Shown here: piece after piece, positions 8,615-16,131 of the stretch
Layout: the number at the start of each line of letters is the position of its first letter
Numbering within the stretch: position 1 is the stretch's first letter
From: Phycisphaerae bacterium
Lineage (GTDB): Bacteria; Planctomycetota; Phycisphaerae; Sedimentisphaerales; Anaerobacaceae
Assembly (NCBI GenBank): GCA_012744475.1
Contig: JAAYBV010000038.1
Location: 1 to 64,000, forward strand
Length of the DNA stretch: 64,000 nucleotides
Direction of reading: 5' to 3'
Made by a program: the position numbers and the translations under genes
Notes under the pieces: generated by a model
The model's input: the letters and a program-made list of their open reading frames with translations, nothing else
Database searches by the model: none
What the model was told of the DNA's origin: nothing

Positions 8615-10219
8615 TCAATCGAGCGGCCGGAACGTGATGCCCAAGACCCGCAGCCGTTCGAGGTGGTGACGCAATCGGCTGACGAACTGCTCGTAGTCCT
8701 TCGCCTCCCTCGCCGACCAACCGATCTCCGCCAGCGCCGCCGCACGCGGATAGGCCATATAGTACCGATGCGCAGGCGTGGCAATGAACTCGCCCCAGAG
8801 CTGGCCCTGCACGCCCAGCACATGCCTGACCCTGTCGGGCGCGATGGCCTCCGGCACGGGATCGTAGGAGTACACCTGGGCCAGCGGCAGGTTCCCTCCG
8901 ATCGCCAAAGGCTCCGACGCGGCCGGGCCTTGATAGTAGTCGAAGTACGTGTGCGACGTCGGCGCCATCACGACGTCGTGCCCGGCGTTGGCGGCCGCGA
9001 TGCCCCCCTGCTCGCCCCGCCACGACATGACCGTGACCCCGGGCGCCAGGCCGCCCTGCAGAATCTCGTCCCAACCCACCAGCCGCCGGCCGTGACTCGA
9101 CAGGAACGCGTCCATCTGCGCGATGAACCAACTGTGCAGCCCGTGGGCGTCCTTGAGCTGCAGTCGTTTCATCTGCGCCTGCATCTCGGGGTCGTTGGTC
9201 CAAAGCTCGATGTTCGCTTCGTCGCCACCGATGTGGATATGCCTGCTCGGAAACAGCTCCATCACTTCGGTCAGCACATCCTGGAAAAAGATGACCGTTT
9301 GCGGACGGGGCGCGACCAGACCCGAGGTCTCGCGCCATCGCTTCTGGGGTTCCAGCGAGGCGAGGCGATCCGGTGCAATGCCCAGTTCCGGGTAAGCGAC
9401 GATCTCGGCTCCGGCGTGGAACGGCATCTCAATCTCCGGCACGATCGTGATGTGACGGTCGGCCGCGTACTGGACGATCTGGCGAATGTCGTCCTGCGTA
9501 TAGAAGCCGAAGCAGCGCGGCCCCGTGCCGTCGCGATGGCGGAGGTTCCAGTCCATCTGCGAACCGAGTTCTGTGAGCTGGGGGTACTTCTTGATCTCGA
9601 TCCGCCAGCCCTCGTTGTCCGTCAGATGGATCTGCAGACGGTTGAACTTGTGCAGCGCCATCACGTCGAGGAAGCGCAGCACGTCGTCTTTGGCGATAAA
9701 GTGACGGGCCGGATCGATCAGCAGACCGCGCCAGCCAAAGCGAGGATGGTCCGTGATCCTCACGCAGGGCACGTCCCACGCAACATCGTCCACTCTCGTC
9801 GGACGCAAGACCGCCGCAGGCAGAAGCTGCCGCAGCGTCTGGATGCCATAGAACAGCCCTGCCGGCTGCGCCGCAACGATCGCGACCTGTTCCGGCGTCA
9901 CGCGCAGCTCGTAGCCCTCGGCGCCGAGCGTCGAGAGGCTATCGTCCAGCCGCATCTCGATGGCCCGCTCGCCCGGCTTGGATGACGTCGTCGGTTCCAG
10001 CACAAATCCCATCGCCGGCGCCAGCGCTGCGGCCAGCTTCTTCGCCTCGACCGCCGCCGCACCCTGCGCGACGATCCGCGTCGAAGGCGTGACACGAAAG
10101 GCCCCGTCCGCCCGCTCGACCGCGACCGGCTGCGGAATCACGTTGATGTCGCCACCGCTCGCCCTCGACGACAACCCCAAAACCAGAACCACTCCAAACG
10201 CCATCACAGATCGCAGCAT
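8615..10219 (-). CDS. Beta-N-acetylhexosaminidase, GH20
   Basis: 534 residues with a signal peptide (SVMAFGVVLVLGLSSRASG). An N-terminal GH20b-like domain (about 25-150) precedes the TIM barrel. The barrel carries DHPRFGWRGLLIDPARHF, KFNRLQIHLTDNEGWRIEI, IVPEIEMPFH and the catalytic Asp-Glu pair in HIHIGGDEANIELW (about residues 326-333). The family releases terminal GlcNAc or GalNAc from chitin fragments or glycans, using the substrate's acetamido group as nucleophile. It ends in a usual form (LRVLGITFRPLD). The start follows AAAGGGA by about 9 nt. It is transcribed alone and was probably exported for glycan use. Confidence 0.92.
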   Translation of the reverse strand: MLRSVMAFGVVLVLGLSSRASGGDINVIPQPVAVERADGAFRVTPSTRIVAQGAAAVEAKKLAAALAPAMGFVLEPTTSSKPGERAIEMRLDDSLSTLGAEGYELRVTPEQVAIVAAQPAGLFYGIQTLRQLLPAAVLRPTRVDDVAWDVPCVRITDHPRFGWRGLLIDPARHFIAKDDVLRFLDVMALHKFNRLQIHLTDNEGWRIEIKKYPQLTELGSQMDWNLRHRDGTGPRCFGFYTQDDIRQIVQYAADRHITIVPEIEMPFHAGAEIVAYPELGIAPDRLASLEPQKRWRETSGLVAPRPQTVIFFQDVLTEVMELFPSRHIHIGGDEANIELWTNDPEMQAQMKRLQLKDAHGLHSWFIAQMDAFLSSHGRRLVGWDEILQGGLAPGVTVMSWRGEQGGIAAANAGHDVVMAPTSHTYFDYYQGPAASEPLAIGGNLPLAQVYSYDPVPEAIAPDRVRHVLGVQGQLWGEFIATPAHRYYMAYPRAAALAEIGWSAREAKDYEQFVSRLRHHLERLRVLGITFRPLD

Positions 10220-10325
10220 GGCCAGGTCCCTTTCAAAATCACCGCATCAGAACCGACCATACCGCCCCCCGCCCCGCCCCGCAATCCCAAACTCCACCGG
10301 AACCGGTCGCGACACACACTTGACG

Positions 10326-10470
10326 CAGCCGGGAGATCCCTGTAGACTATCTCCCGGATGTGCGAAGGGAAGCTATGCGACGAGAGGTTCCCACAATCTG
10401 GCTCCCAATGCCGCCCAGCAAGTACATGCGGAGCGATAATGATTATCGAAAGGCCTGACCCCGAACCCTC
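10326..10470 (+). repeat. 145-bp repeat, copy 1
   Basis: Same length as 12610-12754, with only three differences found by eye. It opens with a perfect 9-bp hairpin (CCGGGAGAT at 10329-10337, ATCTCCCGG at 10349-10357) and ends with a module holding CGATAA-TGA-TTATCG and AAAGGCCTGACCCC. The last 25 bases before GAACCCTC recur inverted at 14221-14245. It lies in the gap between the GH20 gene and an A/T-richer cassette. No transposase is present in it. Confidence 0.85.
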
Positions 10471-10477
10471 TCATGCC

Positions 10478-10651
10478 ATGAAATATGAAAACTCCATTCG
10501 AAAGGCCCTTTGGATGTACGATCCGACGCAGGCAACTCTATATCCTAGGCCAGGTTATTTAGCAGACGTCGACGACTTGGGGTCAACTGTAAGGGAGGTC
10601 TGGAAGAATTACGATTGGAGGAAGTTGACATATGGAAGGCGGCGTCAATAG
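10478..10651 (+). CDS. Possible small protein, 57 aa, unrecognised
   Basis: An A/T-richer open frame starting MKYENSIRKALWMYDP directly after the 145-bp repeat and ending LTYGRRRQ. No Shine-Dalgarno site is visible, and its end overlaps the next small frame by 20 nt. It could be a real short gene or the tail of a longer gene cut by the repeat. Nothing resembles a known domain. Confidence 0.25.
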   Translation: MKYENSIRKALWMYDPTQATLYPRPGYLADVDDLGSTVREVWKNYDWRKLTYGRRRQ

Positions 10652-10808
10652 GATCTCTATCGTTGAGGATTTGCGTTGCCTGACCAAGATCACGGATCAG
10701 AAATTGAACCTCATAATATCAGAGAGGAGAATGGCTATCTGTCGGTCTGGCACTCCTGTCATGATCGTGAACGCATGCGTCGAAGTTCTGCCAAAACTCG
10801 CTGGATAG
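10632..10808 (+). CDS. Possible small protein, 58 aa, unrecognised
   Basis: ATG 10632 follows GGAGGA by about 9 nt, and the stop TAG lies at 10806-10808, 15 nt before the next gene. The product begins MEGGVNRISIVEDLRCL and ends VNACVEVLPKLAG; it has no signal peptide or membrane helix. The good ribosome site and tight spacing to 10824 suggest a real first gene of a short operon. No function can be named. Confidence 0.4.
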   Translation: MEGGVNRISIVEDLRCLTKITDQKLNLIISERRMAICRSGTPVMIVNACVEVLPKLAG

Positions 10809-10823
10809 TGAAAGGGATCTCGA

Positions 10824-12467
10824 ATGACAGCCGGAGACAAGCGTGATCCAGCATCTGTGACACAGGAAGCGAGGGCCAGTGACGCGAAAGCAATAACTGT
10901 TGTCCTATCCCTTTGTGTCGTAAGCAGTCTTGTGATACAGCCTAAAGCACGTGGCCACACTGAAGGCGAGAGTCAGTCGATGGAGCCAACATTTGTGCTG
11001 ACGCAATTGGATGCTACCGATAGCGCTCTTGAGATTAGCTATCGGATTAACAATAATTCTGATCAGGAGATATGGCTGTGCAAGAATCTCGGCTCTGTCT
11101 TCCAGTACTTCAGTTCTGAAGTGTCTATGACTGACGATGGTGAGACCCTCTTAGTCCGCAGACGCCTTGACGTCCCGATAACCGGATTTGCGGAGCAAGT
11201 CTTTGGCAGCTTCATCCGCATACCGAGAGCAAGTAGCCTGGGGGAGACCGCGCTGTTTCCTTTGCCCGTTCGGCCTCATCGTGTCACTTTGCCAGCACGA
11301 GGCAGAGATGAGGCCATCAAATACGTGAAACGGCTCCGAATTGAGGTCGGCTACTACTCCGGCGACCTGCTCCAGATGATTTCGCGCATGCTTGAGGACG
11401 CGCCGAGCGATCCTCAGGCAGAACATGTCGACGATGTGGGCTATCCGACCGATGCTATTGGCTGGTTTGGCAATTCAATATGGTTCAATAAACTCAACGA
11501 GATCGTGCCAGATAGAAACAAGCAGGTCGTGATCCCTTGGACAAACCAAAGCCTCAAAGGTGAGCAAGTCCTCCATGCTGTGATTGGAAACCTCCACGTA
11601 CCCTATGTGGAAAAGGCGGATTTCATGAAGTCTTCATTGGAGAGTTTGCAGGATTGTACCAGGGCAGAGGTCCACTATCAACCCTCTCTATTCGAGTACC
11701 TCTTTCCTCATCCCATCCAACAGGGAGTTCTGGATTATGATGAGAGAAGATATCTGCAAGCTCAGAAGAGACTCCTTGTTGAGGATCCGATTTTGATCAG
11801 TGGCTTGATCAATGGAATCAGCAAGGAGAAAGACCGGAATAGCTGCAGCAGTTGTATCTTGCCTGACCGAAGCACCATGGCTCATGTTGTGTGCTACCGA
11901 GGGCATGAGCGATTGGCATCTTTCGTCGTTTACGATGGCACGACTATCGTGACTGACGATAGGCGATGCTATCGGTACCTCGAGGAGCCTGCTAGCATAA
12001 GAACCATCACATCGGCCATAGAGTGGGTTGAGCCTTTTCGGCTTCGTGTTGCGTGCGCCGCCAATCTCAGTACGCTTTGGTATCGCCTGCGTCTCTATCA
12101 TCAAGCTGAGAGATTACATCTTGAGAATTCGCCTAGTGGAGGGCAGGTAGTATATCCCGCTTCAGAGAGATGGTGTGATGCTATGTTGCAGATCCTCCAG
12201 ATTGCAGAACATGCTGTGAAGGCATATGAGTGTCCTGACGCCGGCGAAGGTCCATGTACCTATGCAATGAACTCGAATTGCGAGCCAGATTCGCCGGGGG
12301 ATACAGTACTGCTTTTCGAGACAAAACCGGGGTGGAACCAGCACGGCGGGCCGGAATTGTTCACGTTCGACAACCACGAGCCCAAAGGCGGCTGCGTCCT
12401 GCTCAACGACGGCACCGTGAAGTTCATCCGCACCGAAGAAGAACTCCACGCCCTCCGGTGGAAGTAG
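10824..12467 (+). CDS. Hypothetical protein with planctomycete C-terminal module
   Basis: 547 residues, not recognised as a whole. A hydrophobic stretch near residues 24-38 (ITVVLSLCVVSSLVI) suggests a signal or anchor. Residues 50-470 resemble no family I know and are encoded by DNA visibly richer in A/T than the neighbourhood. The last 55-60 residues (ETKPGWNQHGGPELFTFDN, CVLLNDGTVKFI, TEEELHALRWK) look like the DGTVKFI-type ending common in planctomycete secreted proteins and pseudopilins, and are encoded in GC-rich DNA. The start follows AAAGGGA by 6 nt. The gene lies between the two 145-bp repeats, which points to an acquired or rearranged cassette. Confidence 0.7.
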   Translation: MTAGDKRDPASVTQEARASDAKAITVVLSLCVVSSLVIQPKARGHTEGESQSMEPTFVLTQLDATDSALEISYRINNNSDQEIWLCKNLGSVFQYFSSEVSMTDDGETLLVRRRLDVPITGFAEQVFGSFIRIPRASSLGETALFPLPVRPHRVTLPARGRDEAIKYVKRLRIEVGYYSGDLLQMISRMLEDAPSDPQAEHVDDVGYPTDAIGWFGNSIWFNKLNEIVPDRNKQVVIPWTNQSLKGEQVLHAVIGNLHVPYVEKADFMKSSLESLQDCTRAEVHYQPSLFEYLFPHPIQQGVLDYDERRYLQAQKRLLVEDPILISGLINGISKEKDRNSCSSCILPDRSTMAHVVCYRGHERLASFVVYDGTTIVTDDRRCYRYLEEPASIRTITSAIEWVEPFRLRVACAANLSTLWYRLRLYHQAERLHLENSPSGGQVVYPASERWCDAMLQILQIAEHAVKAYECPDAGEGPCTYAMNSNCEPDSPGDTVLLFETKPGWNQHGGPELFTFDNHEPKGGCVLLNDGTVKFIRTEEELHALRWK

Positions 12468-12478
12468 GGCCAAGATAG

Positions 12479-12609
12479 ATGACGAGTATCGTGCACAGGC
12501 GGGCGATGCAAGAGGAGCCGGGGACGGTCACGTTCTGGTGGAAGGTCTCGTCCGAGGCAAATTGCGACTGGCTGTCGTTCTACGCGGACGGGGTGCTCCA
12601 AGACCGGAT
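12479..12609 (+). pseudogene. Fragment of a secreted-protein domain, cut at the repeat
   Basis: In one frame it reads EPGTVTFWWKVSSEANCDW, then LSFYADGVLQDRIS, a beta-sandwich segment seen in large secreted planctomycete proteins. The reading runs straight into the 145-bp repeat and stops at 12742 with unrelated residues. No start, ribosome site or domain end is present. The homologous following segment occurs at 14335-14459. Confidence 0.6.
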
Positions 12610-12754
12610 CAGCCGGGAGATCCCTGTAGACTATCTCCCGGATGTGCGAAGGGAAGCTATGCGACGAGAGGTTCCCACAATCCGGCTTCCAATGCCGCCC
12701 AGCAAGTGCATGCGGAGCGATAATGATTATCGAAAGGCCTGACCCCGAACCCTC
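12610..12754 (+). repeat. 145-bp repeat, copy 2
   Basis: Second copy of 10326-10470, same orientation, with about three base differences. The hairpin arms are at 12613-12621 and 12633-12641. It abuts the broken domain fragment on its left and the ankyrin gene on its right (28 nt before the ATG), so the promoter of that gene may lie in or beyond the repeat. Confidence 0.85.
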
Positions 12755-12782
12755 AATTGTCCTTCAGTCAAGGAGTGTTCAA

Positions 12783-14114
12783 ATGCAGACGAGTATGCGG
12801 CTATGCGCGGTCCTGGCGGGGATGGTCCTGTTGAATGGATGTGATAGACAGGAGCCGAATAGGACAGCGACGCGTTTGCGCGAGGCCGTAGCGGCCAATA
12901 GGCTCGATCTGGCGAAGTCACTTCTTGAAGAGGGTGCTGAAATCAACTGCCAAGACCGACACGGGCAAACCCCTCTTCATTTGGCTTCAAAGAATGGCCA
13001 TGCAGAAATGGTCGAGTTTCTGCTGGCCGAGGGGGCAGACGTCAACGCGATAGACGACGTCTTCGGGTACACCGCCTTGCACTACGCCGCTTGCATCGGG
13101 AATGAGACCATTGCGGCGACTTTGTTGAGCAAGGGGGCCGGGGTCAATGCGAGGAGCCAATCCGACGAGACTCCTTTGCACTGCGCTGCCGAATACAACC
13201 ATGGAGGCACGGCCGAGTTGCTTCTTCGGCATGGTGCCGAGATCAATGCCGTTACGACGCTTGACCAGAGTCCACTTCACTTGGCGTGCAGCAGGGCCAA
13301 CGAGGCCGTTACCAAGATTCTCGTAGCACACGACGCCAATGTCGATGCGAAGGATCGCAGGGGCCGTCACCCGATTGATTATGCCATCCTGGAGGGATCT
13401 CGGACACTGGTCGAACTCCTTGCCGATGCCGGAGCCGACCTGGACAGTGCCGGGCAGGATGAGGAGGGCGCTGCCGTCTTTGCCATGCGATGCGGGCAGC
13501 AGGCAATAGCTGGCGATCTGGCCAAGAACAAGGGATGTGTGCTCACGATCCACCTTGCGGCTTATCTGGGAGACCTAGAAGCACTGAAGAACTTTCTCGA
13601 CGGAGGCACTGACGTGAACGTGCGAGACAAGGACGGTTGCACACCATTACATGCGGCCGCGAGGGGCGCGGAGCGTTCGGCAACGGCCTTTCTGCTGGAA
13701 AGCGGAGCCAATCCCATTGCTGAAGATAAGAGGCGGGATACTCCGCTCCACGAGGCGGCCTACCGTGGCAGTTCTGAAGTCATAGAGTGTTTGCTGGCCC
13801 ACGGGGCAGATGTCAAAGCCGCTGGCGACGGCAATTGGACAGCACTTCACTCTGCGGCGGCAGGAGGACACATAGAGGCGGCCAGAACGCTCATTGCCCA
13901 CGGAGCCGACGTCAACGCGGCAAATGAGGTCGGTATGACGCCGTTGCACACGGCTTCGCGTGCGGGTCGCAAGGAGGTAGTGCAATTGCTTTTGGCATCA
14001 GGTGCCGACGCCGCGATAGGGGATAATTCGAGGTCGACAGCACTCGATATGGCAGCGCAGAGTGGCCACAAGGATATCGTCGAGTTGCTGCGTAACTACA
14101 CAGCGAATAACTGA
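12783..14114 (+). CDS. Ankyrin-repeat lipoprotein
   Basis: 443 residues. The lipoprotein signal has its cysteine at about residue 20 (VLAGMVLLNGCDRQ). After it come about twelve ankyrin repeats, many with the canonical TPLH.A....G....V..LL..GADVNA pattern. Ankyrin arrays bind protein partners; the target is unknown, and the location should be the periplasmic or outer membrane face. GGAG lies 7 nt before the ATG at 12783. A related lipoprotein is at 51873-53132, which has an extra C-terminal domain. This gene stands between copy 2 of the 145-bp repeat and an inverted 25-bp remnant of it, so it may have moved with the repeat. Confidence 0.85.
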   Translation: MQTSMRLCAVLAGMVLLNGCDRQEPNRTATRLREAVAANRLDLAKSLLEEGAEINCQDRHGQTPLHLASKNGHAEMVEFLLAEGADVNAIDDVFGYTALHYAACIGNETIAATLLSKGAGVNARSQSDETPLHCAAEYNHGGTAELLLRHGAEINAVTTLDQSPLHLACSRANEAVTKILVAHDANVDAKDRRGRHPIDYAILEGSRTLVELLADAGADLDSAGQDEEGAAVFAMRCGQQAIAGDLAKNKGCVLTIHLAAYLGDLEALKNFLDGGTDVNVRDKDGCTPLHAAARGAERSATAFLLESGANPIAEDKRRDTPLHEAAYRGSSEVIECLLAHGADVKAAGDGNWTALHSAAAGGHIEAARTLIAHGADVNAANEVGMTPLHTASRAGRKEVVQLLLASGADAAIGDNSRSTALDMAAQSGHKDIVELLRNYTANN

Positions 14115-14220
14115 CTGCGCGTGTGGACTAACGCGGACGGGCCCCATTATGAGATTGCGGAGGAGGGGGCCAGCCCTCAAAATACAAATTAGGCTTTCTG
14201 AAGTAGGCGGGCAAGGATTT

Positions 14221-14245
14221 GGGGTCAGGCCTTTCGATAATCATT
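14221..14245 (-). repeat. Inverted 25-bp remnant of the 145-bp repeat
   Basis: GGGGTCAGGCCTTTCGATAA plus five bases is the exact reverse complement of positions 10438-10462 within copy 1 and of the same part of copy 2. With copy 2 it forms an inverted pair around the ankyrin gene. Confidence 0.75.
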
Positions 14246-14334
14246 AACAGGCCGACGGGCGGGCCATGATCTTGGAACGAGGCATGATGCGTTTGTCGGC
14301 CACGTGGGTGACGCAACGTGGCGGTTCGCTGCGC

Positions 14335-14459
14335 GATGGCGTGCTTCAGGACCGGATCAGCGGGGAGGTGGGCTGGCTGCAGAAGTCGTACCCGCTGGGC
14401 GGGACGGGACGCACGCCCTGGTCTGGGTGTACAGCAAGGACAGCAGCAGCGACAGGTAG
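14335..14459 (+). pseudogene. Frameshifted fragment of the same secreted-protein domain
   Basis: One frame reads DGVLQDRISGEVGWLQKSYPLG. After a frame change it continues THALVWVYSKDSSSDR and then meets a TAG supplied by a palindromic repeat. The first part is homologous to the end of the 12479-12609 fragment (DGVLQDRIS in both) but differs at silent positions, so the two pieces come from related repeats or paralogues. No intact gene is present. Confidence 0.6.
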
Positions 14460-14483
14460 GGGCGAATAATCATTCGCCCCTAC
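14456..14483. repeat. 28-nt palindromic repeat, copy 3
   Basis: Both 12-nt arms, GTAGGGGCGAAT and ATTCGCCCCTAC, are exact, with centre AATC. Its TAG terminates the domain fragment to its left. Confidence 0.85.
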
Positions 14484-14489
14484 GTCTCC

Positions 14490-14680
14490 AGTGGGCGCCC
14501 AGTGGTGGTGGAGGCGGTGGCTCGTCGACAACCGACTGGGAGCAGATCACCTACACCTACGACCCCTCCGGCCGGCGGATCGCCAAGGACGTCGATGGCG
14601 AGGTGATGGCGGCGGCCGGTGGGCCGAGGCCCACTCTACGCCTGGGATATGCGTTCGACGCGGGCCAAGCACTTTCGTAG
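14490..14680 (+). pseudogene. Remnant of an RHS/YD-repeat protein
   Basis: The frame reads a glycine/serine run, then TTDWEQITYTYDPSGRRIA, a clear YD-repeat of the RHS type, followed by KDVDGE and LRLGYAFDAGQALS, then a stop. Only one repeat is left, with no start or ribosome site. RHS proteins are large secreted or polymorphic-toxin scaffolds; this is a decayed piece. Confidence 0.6.
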
Positions 14681-14844
14681 GCTGGATTTCGAGAAATGCG
14701 GAGGGAACACATGCGTAGAGCGGCTTGGACAATCCGGCGATGTACACCCACGGCTGCGGCCGCATGCGACGTCCCGCCGTCCATCCGCCCGCACGACTCC
14801 GCAGGTGCATATCGCTGGACCACACGTTCTTGGGAGGCCTTCAC

Positions 14845-15477
14845 ATGAAACGCAAGCTACAGACTCCGATCATGGTCATTCTACTTGTCCTGCTTCCGCT
14901 CATCGCTTTTTCAGGAGCCGAACAGACGCCGTCCGAATCCTACTATGAACGATTGAAGTCACTGGTGAGGGTGAGAGAGGGATACGATGTCTCGATTCAT
15001 CCGACCGCGAAAGACCGAGACGTCAACCTGATAGAGATCGAAAAGGGGGCTGCGGGCGTCGTCTTTGGCGCGTCGATGGATGATGTGATCGCGGTCTGGA
15101 GAAAGCCAGAGTCCATCTGGATCGACGGGATCAGGGAGGCTTGGTTTCTGGGGATTGGCGGATGCGAATTCGGCTTTGTCGACAATCGCCTTACCACCAT
15201 CGCTGTTCCGTCGTTCTCAATCAGGAAAGCCCATCTGGCAAACGGCATCGGCTTTGAATCCTCCTATGATGAAGTGAAGTCTGCTTTGGGTGAGCCTGTA
15301 AAGGCGACAGACTCCAGGCTTCGCTTCGTGACCAAGAGTGGTTATACGGTCAACTTTGACTTCGTTTCGGATGAATGGAGTTCGGGTAAACGTAGGCTCC
15401 AATGCATCAAGATATCATGCCCCGATTCAGGGGAATTTGTGCGAAGCCGCTTCGACAGAGGAGGGCCAACGCGGTAG
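14845..15477 (+). CDS. Secreted hypothetical protein with two internal repeats
   Basis: 210 residues. Signal peptide MKRKLQTPIMVILLVLLPLI with likely cleavage after FSGA. The mature part holds two related segments, GVVFGASMDDVIAVWRKP and GIGFESSYDEVKSALGEP, each followed by short beta-strands; the pattern recalls BamE/SmpA-like small-domain proteins, but this is not secure. The DNA is less GC-rich than the neighbours. GGAGG lies 7 nt before the ATG at 14845. It follows RHS remnants, so an orphan partner or immunity protein is conceivable, though nothing proves it. Confidence 0.65.
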   Translation: MKRKLQTPIMVILLVLLPLIAFSGAEQTPSESYYERLKSLVRVREGYDVSIHPTAKDRDVNLIEIEKGAAGVVFGASMDDVIAVWRKPESIWIDGIREAWFLGIGGCEFGFVDNRLTTIAVPSFSIRKAHLANGIGFESSYDEVKSALGEPVKATDSRLRFVTKSGYTVNFDFVSDEWSSGKRRLQCIKISCPDSGEFVRSRFDRGGPTR

Positions 15478-15519
15478 GCGGCAGACGTCTTGATAATGGA
15501 ATACCACCCGTACGGAAAA

Positions 15520-15571
15520 CCATCGGCAAGCTCGCGCTTGCCGCTGCCACACGTGGCTCTCCGCGCCTGCC
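15520..15571 (+). repeat. 3'-flank palindromic family, partial copy B
   Basis: Contains CCATCGGCAAG and TTGCCGCTGCCACAC followed by a GTGGCTCTCCGCG segment. It matches one arm and flank of the element at 42326-42449, in the same orientation relative to the upstream gene (here plus strand, 43 nt after the stop at 15477). Confidence 0.6.
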
Positions 15572-15697
15572 ATGGGGTTGCCTGGAATATCTGTGCAGCT
15601 ACCGCATGGGCCACAGCCCATCGTACGGGCGTCCGACGGGCTTTAGGGCATGATTACCCGCTTCGAGGTGAGGCGAGGAAGAGGCCCGCGACCCTTA

Positions 15698-15818
15698 TGT
15701 CACTCCGAGCGGAATGAAGTGCAGGCGAGGGGTCTGGCCAACAGAGAATGCGCGCTTCCGGTCTGTGGCCGGATTACTCCGCTGCGCCTGCCTTCGGCAG
15801 GCTCCGGTCGAAATGACA
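15698..15818. repeat. MITE-like repeat with TGTCA / TGACA ends
   Basis: A 121-bp stretch beginning TGTCACTCCGAGC and ending TCGAAATGACA, near-inverted ends, with an internal CGCCTGCCTTCGGCAGGC hairpin. Elements of this look are dispersed in many genomes; only one copy is in this window. It has no coding capacity. Confidence 0.55.
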
Positions 15819-15839
15819 AGGCCGGCATCGGCGTCGTCC

Positions 15840-15867
15840 GTAGGGGCGAATGATGATTCGCCCCTGC
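15840..15867. repeat. 28-nt palindromic repeat, copy 4
   Basis: GTAGGGGCGAAT left arm exact; the right arm ends CCCCTGC instead of CCCCTAC. It lies 21 nt from the MITE-like repeat. Confidence 0.75.
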
Positions 15868-15974
15868 CACAAGCAGTCGGCGGCCTCGCGCAATTCGTCT
15901 GTCTCGACCCCGGCGTCCTGACCGACCCACAGCCAACCGAGGCCAAAACGGGCCATCGCGTGCAGGTATGGGGA

Positions 15975-16003
15975 TTGCGGGCGAGGGGTGATTATGGTAT
16001 GAT
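15975..16003 (+). promoter_or_regulatory. Sigma-70-type promoter candidate for the LamG gene
   Basis: TTGCGG, 17 nt, TATGAT. The predicted start is about 120 nt before the ATG at 16132. The rest of the 15478-16131 gap holds only the repeats listed and no supported gene. Confidence 0.5.
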
Positions 16004-16131
16004 GGAGGGCGCTCGGGGTCGCTTCGGCCGGGGTGTCTGTGCGGCCGGAGGCGATCTGGAGGAGCAACGGGGAGACACTGGGTAGGTACCATGGGTACGG
16101 TCTTGGTGGCAGTTCTTCGAGGAGGACTCGT

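Noticed and set aside
8624-8823. Upstream extension of the DUF1080 lipoprotein frame to 8823
   Set aside because: The open frame continues far upstream but is antisense to the cyclotransferase gene. The ribosome site and lipoprotein signal fix the start at 7389.
15848-15970. Minus-strand frame reading ARFGLGWLWVGQDAG and onward
   Set aside because: It runs into a palindromic repeat, has no supported start and matches nothing I know. It may be a gene remnant but cannot be supported.
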